Positions 54,562-64,000 of a DNA stretch of 64,000 nt are shown here, one piece after another (position 1 is the first letter of the stretch; each line of letters starts with the position of its first letter). Below the pieces are notes generated by a model that was not told where the DNA came from, made no database searches, and worked only from the letters and a program-made list of their open reading frames with translations. Location of the stretch: positions 15,223,365-15,287,364 of the forward strand of contig NC_087082.1 of assembly GCF_026151205.1 (NCBI RefSeq), read 5' to 3'. Both the position numbers and the translations under genes were made by a program. This DNA comes from Bolinopsis microptera (lineage: Eukaryota > Ctenophora > Tentaculata > Lobata > Bolinopsidae).

Positions 54562-57500
54562 GTAAACGAAACGGAGTATCACCATCTGTATTGAGCAATG
54601 TTAGTTGAGTAAATGTGTGAATCATGGCTTGCAGACCAAATCAGCATTTTTCTGTGTTCCTCTTTGCAGTATTTGCATATTGTCTCCTGCTTAAGATTGC
54701 GCGTATTTCTAAGCTATTTATTGGTCATGTGATAGCTATTGGCTTTATCTATGATATCAGTTTTGAAATGTTAGGTTAAAACTGTGCCCTATTAATGTGC
54801 ATGTCTTACACATGTCTTATTGAACATGTAAATTTATCCTGCTGTTTGTCCAATCGTGTTTGTAATGAATGAGTTCATTTGCCTTATTCAGGTGGAATCA
54901 GCATGCATTATCAAGATTCTGGCGTCACATTTCTCCCGCAACAATTCCCTGGAAACGTCACAACAAAAAATTTGAATTTTCTGTCGTGTCCTACAACATT
55001 CTAAGCCAGTTACTACTGGAAAATAACAGGTAAGGTTATGGTGAGTGTTGTTGGTTTCAAATTCTATTGTTGCAGTGTAGTAGGTCATGATAAGTATCAA
55101 TTCTCTTCGGTACTTTGTTTGATACTTTGTTTGATACTTTGTTTGATCTCGATCACAATGTTAATCAATTTTTTTATCAGTGTAATGATTGGAAATTATA
55201 TTTTATTGATGATCAATAACCTTAAATCCCACTCAGTTACCTATACAGAAGTATCAAAAACGAGTATTTAAAATCACAAAGATTTCAACAAATCATTAAA
55301 GAGCTAGAATTATATGATCCTGATGTGAGTTCTTTACAAAAACTTGATAATTATAACTAGTTCAATGAAACAAGAAATTTCAATGAAACAAGAAATTTAA
55401 TTTTAGCACATTTTACAGAATAAAAAGATGTAAAACAATTCATAAAATATAATGCCCATTTGGTGTATGACTTTTTGTCCTTGACTGCTTGTTTGGTTTT
55501 GGAAGGACAGGTAACTAACGGGGCAAGGAATGCGCGTGCCTGGGAGCTTTTGCACACACCAAAACGCTAGTTCAGTTAAGTTTTTAGAGACAAGGCTCAC
55601 ATTAGGACTATACGAAAAATTGTTAGCAGACATTAGGGGTTCTGTTTAAAGTTTTTACTATCTAGGTTGCAGTCTTGTTGTGACAAAAAGTCTACACTAA
55701 AACATGCTTGATTTTATATTGTGTAGTTCAAGGATTAAAAATGCACCTTCAAGGTGGATATTGGAGAGCAGGCGAAAGATTATGGCTTAAATTTATCAAT
55801 GGTTATAATAAGCTATAAATATTTTAAACTATACAATGCTAATTAAAAATTTCTTTATACTTCATTCTCAAATTAAAATTTAAAAATTCAAAAATATACA
55901 TTCATTTTATTAAAACTTTCTCACACGTACTTTACTCACAGGACAAGACTTGGAAAACAGTAGCCTAGGGTAATTTAATTTAGATGTGTGTGACCAGCCA
56001 GTTATAATGTTTGGAAAATAATATTTGTGCAGTCAAAGTCTTTTACGGTCCAATCAAGCAGGGCGTGGTTATGTTGATTAGCTAGTAGCGCACGTTTTAG
56101 CTTTCCTCGCAAGCACATTACACTAGTAGTAAAATCAGTCATTCTGAACTTTGGGGTTAAGATGTTAAAAATTTTGGTTGATCTAGTGTTGTGATTGTCA
56201 GGTGGGTCTGCCTGACAGATTAGAAGGCAGGGTTTCCTTGATGAACATGTGTAACCCTCATGTAAGGATATTGGAGCACGGAATTTCATTATCTTGTAGA
56301 GCTCGAGGTAACTGTGGTATGTATATAGATTTTGTATAGCTAGAATATTATTATGCTTGAATATCGGTTTGGTGTGCTCTTTTATGAAGAATTTTTGGTC
56401 TAGTTTCTGGTGTCCTATAGGCCTAGTACGTGCACAAGTCTTAAACTTATCAAGGTACGCCAGTCTATCACCAAATAGTACTCTGAGACAGTACTTCTGA
56501 GCAGTAAATAATGAGCTTATACGTTGCTTCGCTGCCCCACCCCATACAGATATACAGTAGGAAAGATGTGATTCGAACAGGGTATAATATAATTGTTGGT
56601 GTAGAAATTCTGGAAGGGAGCAGCGGAGTCTACATAAAGTGGATGTGGAATGATTTAGAGTTCGCTTAAGAGCTTTGATGTGATCTTCCCATGATAGGTT
56701 AATCAACAAAATCTAAATTTGTTATTCAAGTTGAAGAGTTATATTTTAGTTTCTATTGCACCCCCTTTCCAAGTATACCACCGTCCACCAACTTATTCTA
56801 AGATACATATATTAACTGTAAACACTAATAATCATTCTTCCATCAGATTGTTTGTCTGCAGGAGTTTGACCACCAGATCAGAGCTAAATTTGCATCCCAC
56901 TTCGCTCCAAGAGGTAGGTGTTTCGAGAAGATTATGGGATAGTAAGTTTTATGTTTGAATCCCTCTTTGTTGCTAAAGTCTATGGTAATTGGAAATGTCC
57001 TGATAGTTTCAAATGTCAGAACCATTTTGATAAATTTCGGAGTTGTATCAAAGACAATTGATGCATCTCTGAATGTAAGTCAGGGGACCCAACTATATGG
57101 TAAACATATTATATTGCATTCTACATCCGCTACGGTTATGCAATCCAAGAATCAAGATATCTCTCTCTGAAATGAAACATAACACTCTGTAAAATCCGGA
57201 TTGGAATATTTGTAGTACCAGTGCACAAAAAGGGCGATAAGTCTTCGGTTGAGAACTACAGGCCTATCTCGTTAACATCTCTTGTAATGAAAGTCTTTGA
57301 AAGGTGCATAAAGACTGCATTATACGCTGCATGCTCTGATCTGTTGGATGACCGACAACACGGTTTTGTTAATGAACGTTCATGCACAACCCAAATTATA
57401 CCTTTCACGGACAATCTTGCACTTGCATTGAATAACAGGTCCAGGACTGATATAATATATTTTGATTTTGCGAAAGCTTTTGATAGCGTTTCGCATGACC

Positions 57501-60500
57501 TTATTTTAAGTAAATTAAAGAATATTTTTAATGTCGATGGACTAATGCTTAAATTTATTAAGTCCTATCTTGAGGGGCGACAACAACAAGTAGTGATAGG
57601 AGGCCAAACGTCTTCTTCTCTACCAGTTCGGTCTGGTGTCCCTCAAGGTTCTATACTTGGCCCTTTATTGTTTGTAATATTTATAAATGACATGTTCTCC
57701 TGTGTCTCTGAAGGCACCAATATTGCCCTTTATGCAGATGACACTAAAATTTGGAGGGAGATTCTTAGTTACCTTACTCGGGATTATTATAACCGGGATA
57801 AAGTGGTGGGTTTTGGAAGATTCCGCCATATTTTTCCCGGTTAAAAATTTTACCAGTCATAAAAAAACCCGCCGACTCAGATTATGGGGTTCCAAGGGGG
57901 TGGTGATCATCATATTTTACCTGAAGTCTCATATGTGCCAGAGAAGACTTTTGAAGCAGTGGATGGAGGGCTGTAACTTTATTGGCGGTTGCTACCATAA
58001 TTTCGTTATAAAAATCACAATTTGGTTATAGAAATCAGATTTCAGGGTGGACCGTGATTCTCAATTTTCTTGCCCATGAAGTGAGTAAACTGTGCCACTA
58101 TTTCATGGTCCACGGTGGATTGATTACTGGAGCAGTTGAAGATGCAAAGCCAAGACGTTCCCCAATACCAAGCGGTGGGCAGGAAATTAAGCTCCGGCTG
58201 ACCTTCAGAGCAGTAGCCCCATTAGCGGACAAAATGAAAGTCTTGTTAAGACAACAATACAATTACAACTTCGAATTTGACGGTCAGCAGCAGGGGGATA
58301 TCAATAATGATAATGGAGGGGACATTAGCGATAATGAGAATGAGAATACGCTTTAATGAAGATTTGACTTATTATTGCTATAGATTTATTTTCCTTTAAA
58401 TACTAGACGTGTCTTTTTTTCTATTTCTGAGTAATATCAGTAACTGTAAATTGAAATAACTTCTTTAACAAGTAACAAAAACAGAAATTTCGGTTGAAAA
58501 TTTGTTGACCTCTGAAAAAAAACTTGAAAGGTCGGCCACCGGTAAATACATGATGACCGGGATAATTTGGCTAATAATAATTTTAAAAGTTCCACCCACA
58601 AAAGTGCAAAGCCCTCTCTGTGTCCCTGCAAAGAAACGTGCTGGATAACTTGCCATTCAATACCTTCTTTTATAAACTTTCTGGAAGTGATATTGACTTT
58701 GTGCCCTCTCAGTCAGATTTAGGAGTCGCAATAAACTCCAGGTTTAATTGGGGTGCACAATGTAAAGCGCTTGTTTCCTAAGCTACCTCTAGACTTGGAC
58801 TACTTAAAAGAACATGTCATTTCACTACTGATAAAAGGCAGAAAAGATCGTTCTATTTAGCGATAATTAGGTCTATATTTGAACATTGTTCTGTCATATG
58901 GTCCCCTCAATCTGCAACTCATCTTCAACAGTTTGTTGCTATCCAAAAGAGGGCTATTAAATGGATCAATGGTGAACCTTACTCCAGTTATAATGACGAT
59001 AAACTTGCTACAGAGCAAAAGAAACTAAATATTCTCCCTGTTGAACAGAAGTTTATTTATAACGATCTTATGACCTTCTATAAAATAGTGAATAGCATAA
59101 TTCCAGTTTCGCTCCCTACATATATAGTCCTATGCCGTCCAGAGGGCACCCGATACACTAGACACAATGCTCAAATAATTGATAGGTCGGATACTTCAAC
59201 TTACATGAGTACCACTGTGCCCTGCTCGGATGCCTTCCGAAATAGCTTTTTTCATATAGATCTATGCTGAAATGGAATAGTCTACCAGTATGTATCCGGC
59301 AGTCAGAGCGGATTTCTACTTTTAAGGCCAAACTGATCAAGTACCTCTGGGCTGCCGATACAGTCTGGCCAGATTAGCTCATCAGTCTTATGAGTCTAAG
59401 AAATTTGTTTTTGTTGGTTACAATTCTGTCCGTCCAATTTCCTATCTGCTTGTCCTTTTCTTTTTTCTTATCAGTTGTGACGGAATTGTAATGAACAAAA
59501 TCTTTATAATTATTTATGATATGTTTGATTACTTGTTAATGTTTGTCATTCAAATTTGGTAGACGGCCCCAACGTTAATGTGGCTCTTGCTATGTGTTGG
59601 TTCAGCCGAATTAATTATTATATAATCAAGTTTATTTTTCTCGTTAGTTGTCATCCGGCCAAACATTAAGCAACTTATATTGCAGTACCATTTATCATTT
59701 AGTATATCAAAATATGTCATTGTAACTTTGCATGGCTGAAATGTAACGCTTGATTTATATATATAATGATTAATTGAATTTTCAAATTAAAAAAAATAAA
59801 AAAATTATTTATGAGTCGCATAGTTGACATTTTTTCTTGGATAAAATTTCTATTAATCCCGTTTCCTGATAAGAGCCTTTTCCTTGTCACATAAAACGGG
59901 ATCAATAGAAATTTACTCAAGAAAATACTCTTCTTAAACTTAAATTTAAACTTAAACTAAAACTCTACTGGGCTCTCCTGTGTCACCAAATTACACCTAG
60001 AAGTTTTCAAGAATAAAAATTAGCTTGTTGAAGTATTTTCATATTTAAATATTCTTATATTTTTATATTCGTATATTGACATTTGACATGGTGGATGGTT
60101 GAGCTGGTTTCAAGCACAGGTCGAGCTTGAAACATTCTCAAGCCTCCACTGATTGAATACCATATTACACGTGATGCCCATATAAGGAGTGAATACCATA
60201 TTACAATGTTTATTGTTAAGCAGCAGCTGCTGCATGACCTGTACATTGATATTGTTTTATTGTACTGTAAAAATAAATAATCGTTTTTTTGAAAAATGAT
60301 TTATTTTATTAAATTGATATAATCTAGACTTTTTGCTCAGGTTTTGAAAACATCTATCAAAGAAAACCGCACATACCTTATCAAGAAAAAGATGACGGAT
60401 GTTTTATGATGTACAAAAGAGACAAGTTCAAGCTTATTAAAAACGCCAGTTTAGGCCTCTACAAAGACACTGAGGGATTACTTGATAAACCAAATTGTGC

Positions 60501-62457
60501 TCAAATCGCACTTTTTGAATGTCAAGGTACGGAAAAACATTGCCCAACAAGACATTAATAAGCAGATAATTATTTATTAACAGGAGGTGACCGGGACATG
60601 ATTTTAGGCCTGACCGGGACCGGGACCGGGACCGGGACTGGGATACAAAATGTGACTTGACTGGGACCGGGACCGGGACCAATAATTTCTGGGATTTCTA
60701 TCTTACCGGGACCGGGACCAACAATCCAATTTTACGGGGATGACCGGGATTTGACCGGGATGACCGGGATGACCGGGACCAAAACTGGTATTCTCATATT
60801 GAAAGCTGCAACTTTCATTTACATTATAATTGAACAATTTGAATAAGTAATAACTAGAATATTAAATTAGAAAAAACTAGAAAAAACCCGTCAATATGGG
60901 GCATGGGGCTAATAATAATAATGTACTAGGTACACCAATAATGTTCATGTACTGATTACTCAAGTTCACCCTCATTCATCATTCCTCAATCAATGATCTC
61001 TCAAATTATTCAACAGTTTCATTCTCCAATTCCAATTGACAATTGGGCGTAGCCCGAGTTGAAAACTTGATGTTAGTTTGCACTTATGAGTTATGTAACG
61101 ATATTAGTTACCTAAACTTGTTTAGCAATTTTAAACATTGTTTTATTTGGCTCAGAGGTTGTTTAAAGATGAAATTCACAATGAATGAAAGTAAAAACTT
61201 AAAATCACAGTGAATGAAATTATGTAAAAGATCCCGGTCAAAATCCCGGCAAATTTGAGTGATTGACCGGGACCGGGACAAAGAATCCTGAATTAACCGG
61301 GACCGGGACCGGGATCATAAATCAGCATTTGACTGGGACCGGGACCGCGACCGGGATGAAAAATGTGACTTGACCCGGTTGACCGAGACCGGGATAGCTC
61401 AAAATTACCAATCCCGGTCACCTCCTGTTTATTAACATTATGATGACCACATTGGGATAATGTGCACCATAATGTCTAGTACAGTTACCATGCGGTCCCT
61501 AGATAACAGATACACCATGCATATGGTGGTTATGTGTCTCTGTGACACTGTGGTAAACCTTCACTATTCTACCGTTCACACTGTATTAACCTTGTGAAGC
61601 AAATATTTTCTAGACGTCCAAAACCAAAAGTTTGCAGTGCAGTCCCCATAATAACTATTAACTAACAACCCCTCTTTCTCCCTCCATCAGATGGATCACA
61701 GTTATGTGTAGCTAACACGCACCTATTGTACAACCCAAGACGGGGTGATATAAAGCTTACTCAACTTAGTCTCATCCTCCATCACATTCAACAAGTTGTG
61801 AGTTGTTCTTTGGTTTACCTCATGGAGTTACCGATATATTTTCAAGCATACTTTTCCACTTTCCAGTGAGTATCTGGGATGTAATCTTGACTAAACGCTG
61901 CTGAGTTTCATTATGTTAATGGCACAGTTATAACCAAGCTTTTAAGTTAATGGATTTATTGGATATTATGTATGTATATTTTTGCACGTGAGTGACGACA
62001 TACTACGAATGTAAGACAGTTTGTAATTTGTCCTGCTTTTAAATATGCTATCAAATGTGATAAAATACAAATGTGATAAAATACAAATGTGTTTAGATAA
62101 ATATTTATCTTTTTGATAGCCACATATCATGTTGTAGTAATTGTAGACTTTTAAAGTAAATTGTACCATACATCTGCATACTGCATAGTGCATACTTTGT
62201 ATACACGTCTCCACTAACTAATAAAATACTTTATTTTACAATAGTTCTTAACTAATGCCTGTATCTGACTATATCATATCATATTGATTATTGATAACTA
62301 AATCTAGATCTTGTCCAGGTAAACCCCCTACAGCAATGTGGCGGAGTACCCGTTATTTTCTGTGGGGACTTTAACACAGTCCCTAACGCACCGCTCTACA
62401 ATCTAATGAAGTACGGGAAACTGCAGTACTCTGAGTACACCCCCGACAAAATATCTG
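54500..62457 (+). CDS. ANGEL: Angel/CCR4-type exonuclease-endonuclease-phosphatase family protein, seven exons, 3' end outside window
   Basis: Exons 54500-54561, 54892-55029, 55237-55324, 56847-56913, 60341-60526, 61691-61797 and 62319-62457 join in consistent phase to 262 codons. The EEP-fold motifs are in order: [11 protein letters not shown] with N56, IVCLQE with E102, a [15 protein letters not shown] block, [14 protein letters not shown] (187-200) and [18 protein letters not shown] (D233, N235). This set is diagnostic of Angel proteins, relatives of CCR4 deadenylases; vertebrate Angel proteins act as RNA 2',3'-cyclic phosphatases. The final SDH-containing exon is not found before 64000, so the gene runs past the window. 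The start is the Met in exon 1; an acceptor just upstream implies a 5' non-coding exon. Several introns are loaded with transposons. Confidence 0.92.
54892..55029 (+). CDS. ANGEL: Angel-like gene, exon 2
   Basis: Acceptor CTTATTCAG, donor CAG/GTAAGG. Encodes the first EEP strand, [19 protein letters not shown], with the conserved Asn. Confidence 0.9.
55237..55324 (+). CDS. ANGEL: Angel-like gene, exon 3
   Basis: Acceptor CCACTCAG, donor GAT/GTGAGT. Encodes [12 protein letters not shown] and [16 protein letters not shown]; phase 0 at its end joins IVCLQE of exon 4. Confidence 0.88.
56002..56709 (-). pseudogene. 5'-truncated LINE fragment (C-terminal RT region) in intron 3 of the Angel-like gene
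   Basis: 235 codons matching the C-terminal part of AlkB-LINE 1 ORF2: [39 protein letters not shown] and [11 protein letters not shown]. Amino-acid divergence is substantial, so it is a related family rather than the same copy. No catalytic domain remains. Confidence 0.88.
56847..56913 (+). CDS. ANGEL: Angel-like gene, exon 4 (catalytic Glu)
   Basis: A short exon, acceptor TTCCATCAG, donor AGAG/GTAGGT. Encodes [20 protein letters not shown] and PR; E102 is the metal-binding Glu. It sits between two LINE fragments. Confidence 0.88.
57802..58555. mobile_element. 754-bp insert in the degenerate LINE, with 10-bp duplication
   Basis: ACCGGGATAA occurs at 57792-57801 and 58556-58565, and joining the flanks gives one RT-like frame across the site. 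No clear terminal inverted repeats or poly(A) tail were found. The insert carries the unidentified frame described next. Confidence 0.6.
58012..58356 (+). pseudogene. Unidentified protein fragment inside the 754-bp insert
   Basis: Open from just after a TAA to a TAA at 58354-58356, about 114 codons, with no Met before HYFMVHGG. It contains [45 protein letters not shown] and [15 protein letters not shown], then an Asn/Asp/Glu-rich acidic C-terminus typical of a real protein end. It reads like the last exon or retrocopied 3' end of a cellular gene. I could not assign a family. Confidence 0.4.
59376..60340. other. Rest of intron 4 of the Angel-like gene
   Basis: Contains the hairpin at 59832-59926 and AT-rich sequence. 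GAATACCATATTACA occurs twice near 60155 and 60192. No gene seen. Confidence 0.5.
59832..59926. repeat. Hairpin: 33-bp inverted repeat with conserved loop
   Basis: The left arm at 59832-59864 (TTTTCTTGGATAAAATTTC onward) pairs with 59894-59926 with few mismatches. The loop is CCTGATAAGAGCCTTTTCC plus TTGTCACATA. The loop recurs nearly unchanged at 62826-62852. Confidence 0.75.
60341..60526 (+). CDS. ANGEL: Angel-like gene, exon 5
   Basis: Acceptor TTTGCTCAG, donor CAAG/GTACGG. Encodes [20 protein letters not shown] onward through [11 protein letters not shown]. Confidence 0.9.
60581..61427. mobile_element. Non-autonomous hAT-like transposon (MITE), 847 bp
   Basis: Terminal inverted repeats begin CAGGAGGTGACCGGGA at both ends (60581-60596 and, inverted, 61412-61427). 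They are flanked by the 8-bp duplication TTTATTAA at 60573-60580 and 61428-61435. An 8-bp duplication and a CAG-starting terminus are hAT superfamily hallmarks. Subterminal arrays of GACCGG and GACCGGGACCGGG on both sides could be transposase-binding repeats. No transposase is encoded. It lies in intron 5 of the Angel-like gene. Confidence 0.88.
61691..61797 (+). CDS. ANGEL: Angel-like gene, exon 6
   Basis: Acceptor CTCCATCAG, donor GTT/GTGAGT. Encodes [20 protein letters not shown] and [14 protein letters not shown]. Confidence 0.92.
62319..62457 (+). CDS. ANGEL: Angel-like gene, exon 7 (last in window)
   Basis: Acceptor TTGTCCAG, donor TCTG/GTAATT. Encodes [20 protein letters not shown] and [10 protein letters not shown]. 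One base is left for the next exon, which is not found in the remaining 1.5 kb. Confidence 0.92.
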
Positions 62458-64000
62458 GTAATTAATTAATTTATAAAATATTTAATCGATAAGTAATTTA
62501 TTTATTAGTAATTTATTAATTAATATCTAATTATAACACGTATTTGATTAATTTGTCCAATATTCTGGGATTCGACAAGTTATTTGGTTAACCACTATCA
62601 CCTCCCACAATTGAAAATCTATTAATAGACTAGATAGTCTACTGTTTTTAATATCTTATAAAGTCAAAGCTGCCAATATTAAAGCAAAACTGTTACACAA
62701 GAATGTGTGTCGTCTGTGGGTATGTACTCTTTCGTCAGCCCCTTAAACTTTACCATGAAACAACTAGCACATAATGGCTTTTATTTATCATCAACGTTTT
62801 CTAAAATGTTGAAGCAGTCTCTTATCCTGATAAGAGCCTTTTCCTTGTCGCAATAACGGGAACACTACAAATTTTTCCCCAGAAAAATTACATAACAACA
62901 ATGCGATTATTAAATAATGTTCGGATCCGGATATTACACGTAACTTAGAACCTACTAATGTGGCGCTGCACACCACTTAACAGATTAATTAGTTTTGGAT
63001 AGCGTTGCCAGGTGATAAGATCATGGTGTTACCCTAATTGAACATAGTACGGGCTGCTGGTCGAATTAGTCTACAGAATATACCAGGGTGGCATTTACTG
63101 GAGACCAACATTACTGTATACATTATATAACACATCATTATTTAACACATTATTAATACTACATATTTTCAGTATTTAAAGGTTAATGTCAACATGCCGC
63201 AATACCTGTTGACTTATTTTAAATATTATACTAGGCCATGGTCGACTTAAGGCGACTAATATCGACCGATCGATATTAGTCGATATTTGGGCTGCCGGCT
63301 GACTCCATGCCTATTAAAATGATCAGAATGATCATATTGAGTGGTTTTAAAGTCTTCGGACTTCAGGTTGTTCAGTTTCAGATGCCGCACCCTATCTTTA
63401 CGCACTCACTAGTATGTAGTAGCAATTAAGATTTAAGAGGGTTTATCTTGATTTTCATGAAACTTGGTTTTATCAAAACTCAATAAAACACTGCCTTTCA
63501 GTTGTAGGAAAAGAAAAACTTTCTGTGTAGATTACAAGACATCACACTTATTCACCAATGCAATGTTTGGTGTTAGACATCTAGGTCTCTGAAATTGTCG
63601 TGACATTTCAACCCAAATACTTAGCCACACATGTGTCTTAACGTTTTAGGCCCCCGCCTAATCATGGTATATATTAACCTCGCCAAAATCTTCGATGTCT
63701 AAAAATTTGTTTGAAATGGCAGGGACAAAATGACGTCTGGTCCCCCCTCAATTGTCTTGCTCTATAGATTATAGAACACTCTTTTTAACATATTATGCAA
63801 ATCGTCATAATTAACTATCATACAATAGCTATCTGTTATAAGAATTTAAAAAGTTAAATTCTCAAATCACAATCGACACTTGCATGGTTTATAAATAAAA
63901 TATTAAGAAAGAATTGATATTGAATACGTAAAGCCCATAAAAGAACATTTAGTAAATGAAAACAAAATTTAGTAAATGGAGAAAGTTTTCACTGAAGTTC
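62458..64000. other. Intron or flank after exon 7 of the Angel-like gene
   Basis: No exon with the expected C-terminal SDH motif was seen. A short imperfect palindrome ATATCGACCGATCGATAT occurs near 63260. Otherwise AT-rich sequence without recognised features. Confidence 0.5.
62826..62895. repeat. Second copy of the conserved hairpin loop and right arm
   Basis: CCTGATAAGAGCCTTTTCCTTGTCGCA then AACGGGAACACTACAAATTT resembles the loop and right arm of the 59.8-kb hairpin. The left arm is not recognisable. Confidence 0.55.

Larger units (their letters stand above)
57213..59375 (+). pseudogene. Degenerate LINE reverse transcriptase in intron 4 of the Angel-like gene, split by an insert
   Basis: The first part encodes [52 protein letters not shown] and YADD. 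The frame breaks where a 754-bp segment is inserted (57802-58555). It resumes with [17 protein letters not shown] and continues to the C-terminus near 59375 ([13 protein letters not shown]). The second part has an in-frame stop near 58780 and a frameshift near 59255. The endonuclease is missing, so this is a 5'-truncated, decayed copy in the sense orientation of the host gene. Confidence 0.85.

Overview
The window is animal nuclear DNA, AT-rich by eye. Genes have introns with ordinary GT-AG boundaries, and non-LTR retrotransposons, MITE-like elements and satellites fill most of the rest. The gene content (CR1/L2-type LINEs, an intronless SLC18-like transporter, a NERD-nuclease ATPase, a small dibasic-processed cysteine-rich secreted peptide) fits a marine invertebrate, perhaps a non-bilaterian such as a cnidarian. 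The sequence alone does not fix the phylum.

Layout. 1-3377: 3' part of a CR1/L2-like LINE whose tail abuts, and seems to have cut, a NERD-ATPase gene (3379-4737, minus). 5.0-6.8 kb: dispersed repeats and a fold-back element. 7.2-8.6 kb: MFS transporter (minus). 8.9-10.9 kb: a duplicated non-coding segment and a 7-bp G-rich minisatellite. 11.1-11.4 kb: secreted peptide precursor (minus) with a TATA box. 13.3-29.95 kb: a 12-exon minus-strand gene, assembled here by hand with all splice phases agreeing, for a 560-residue protein with an N-terminal PB1 domain, a possible zinc-binding segment, a divergent homeodomain and a Ser/Thr-rich tail. Its 9.8-kb intron 7 is crowded with CACGTG E-boxes, several paired with a CCAAT box at fixed spacing. 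30.8-33.2 kb: simple repeats and a TATACTTTAA satellite. 34-37 kb: repeats, including a fold-back carrying telomere-like units. 37.2-40.1 kb: a dispersed repeat with a 5'-truncated LINE inside it.

40.9-52.4 kb holds the most striking structure. A minus-strand LINE (ORF1 with PHD finger, AlkB-like dioxygenase and SGNH esterase; ORF2 with zinc finger, endonuclease and reverse transcriptase) is split inside its AlkB domain by a nearly intact 5.9-kb plus-strand LINE. The inserted LINE also encodes AlkB plus SGNH in ORF1. The insertion has a 10-bp target duplication (9/10 identical), and removing it restores the host reading frame exactly.

54.5-62.5 kb: seven exons of an Angel/CCR4-type (EEP fold) gene on the plus strand, running off the right edge. 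Its introns hold a truncated LINE, a second LINE fragment with a 754-bp insert, and an 847-bp hAT-like MITE with 8-bp duplications. No rRNA, tRNA or CRISPR array was recognised.
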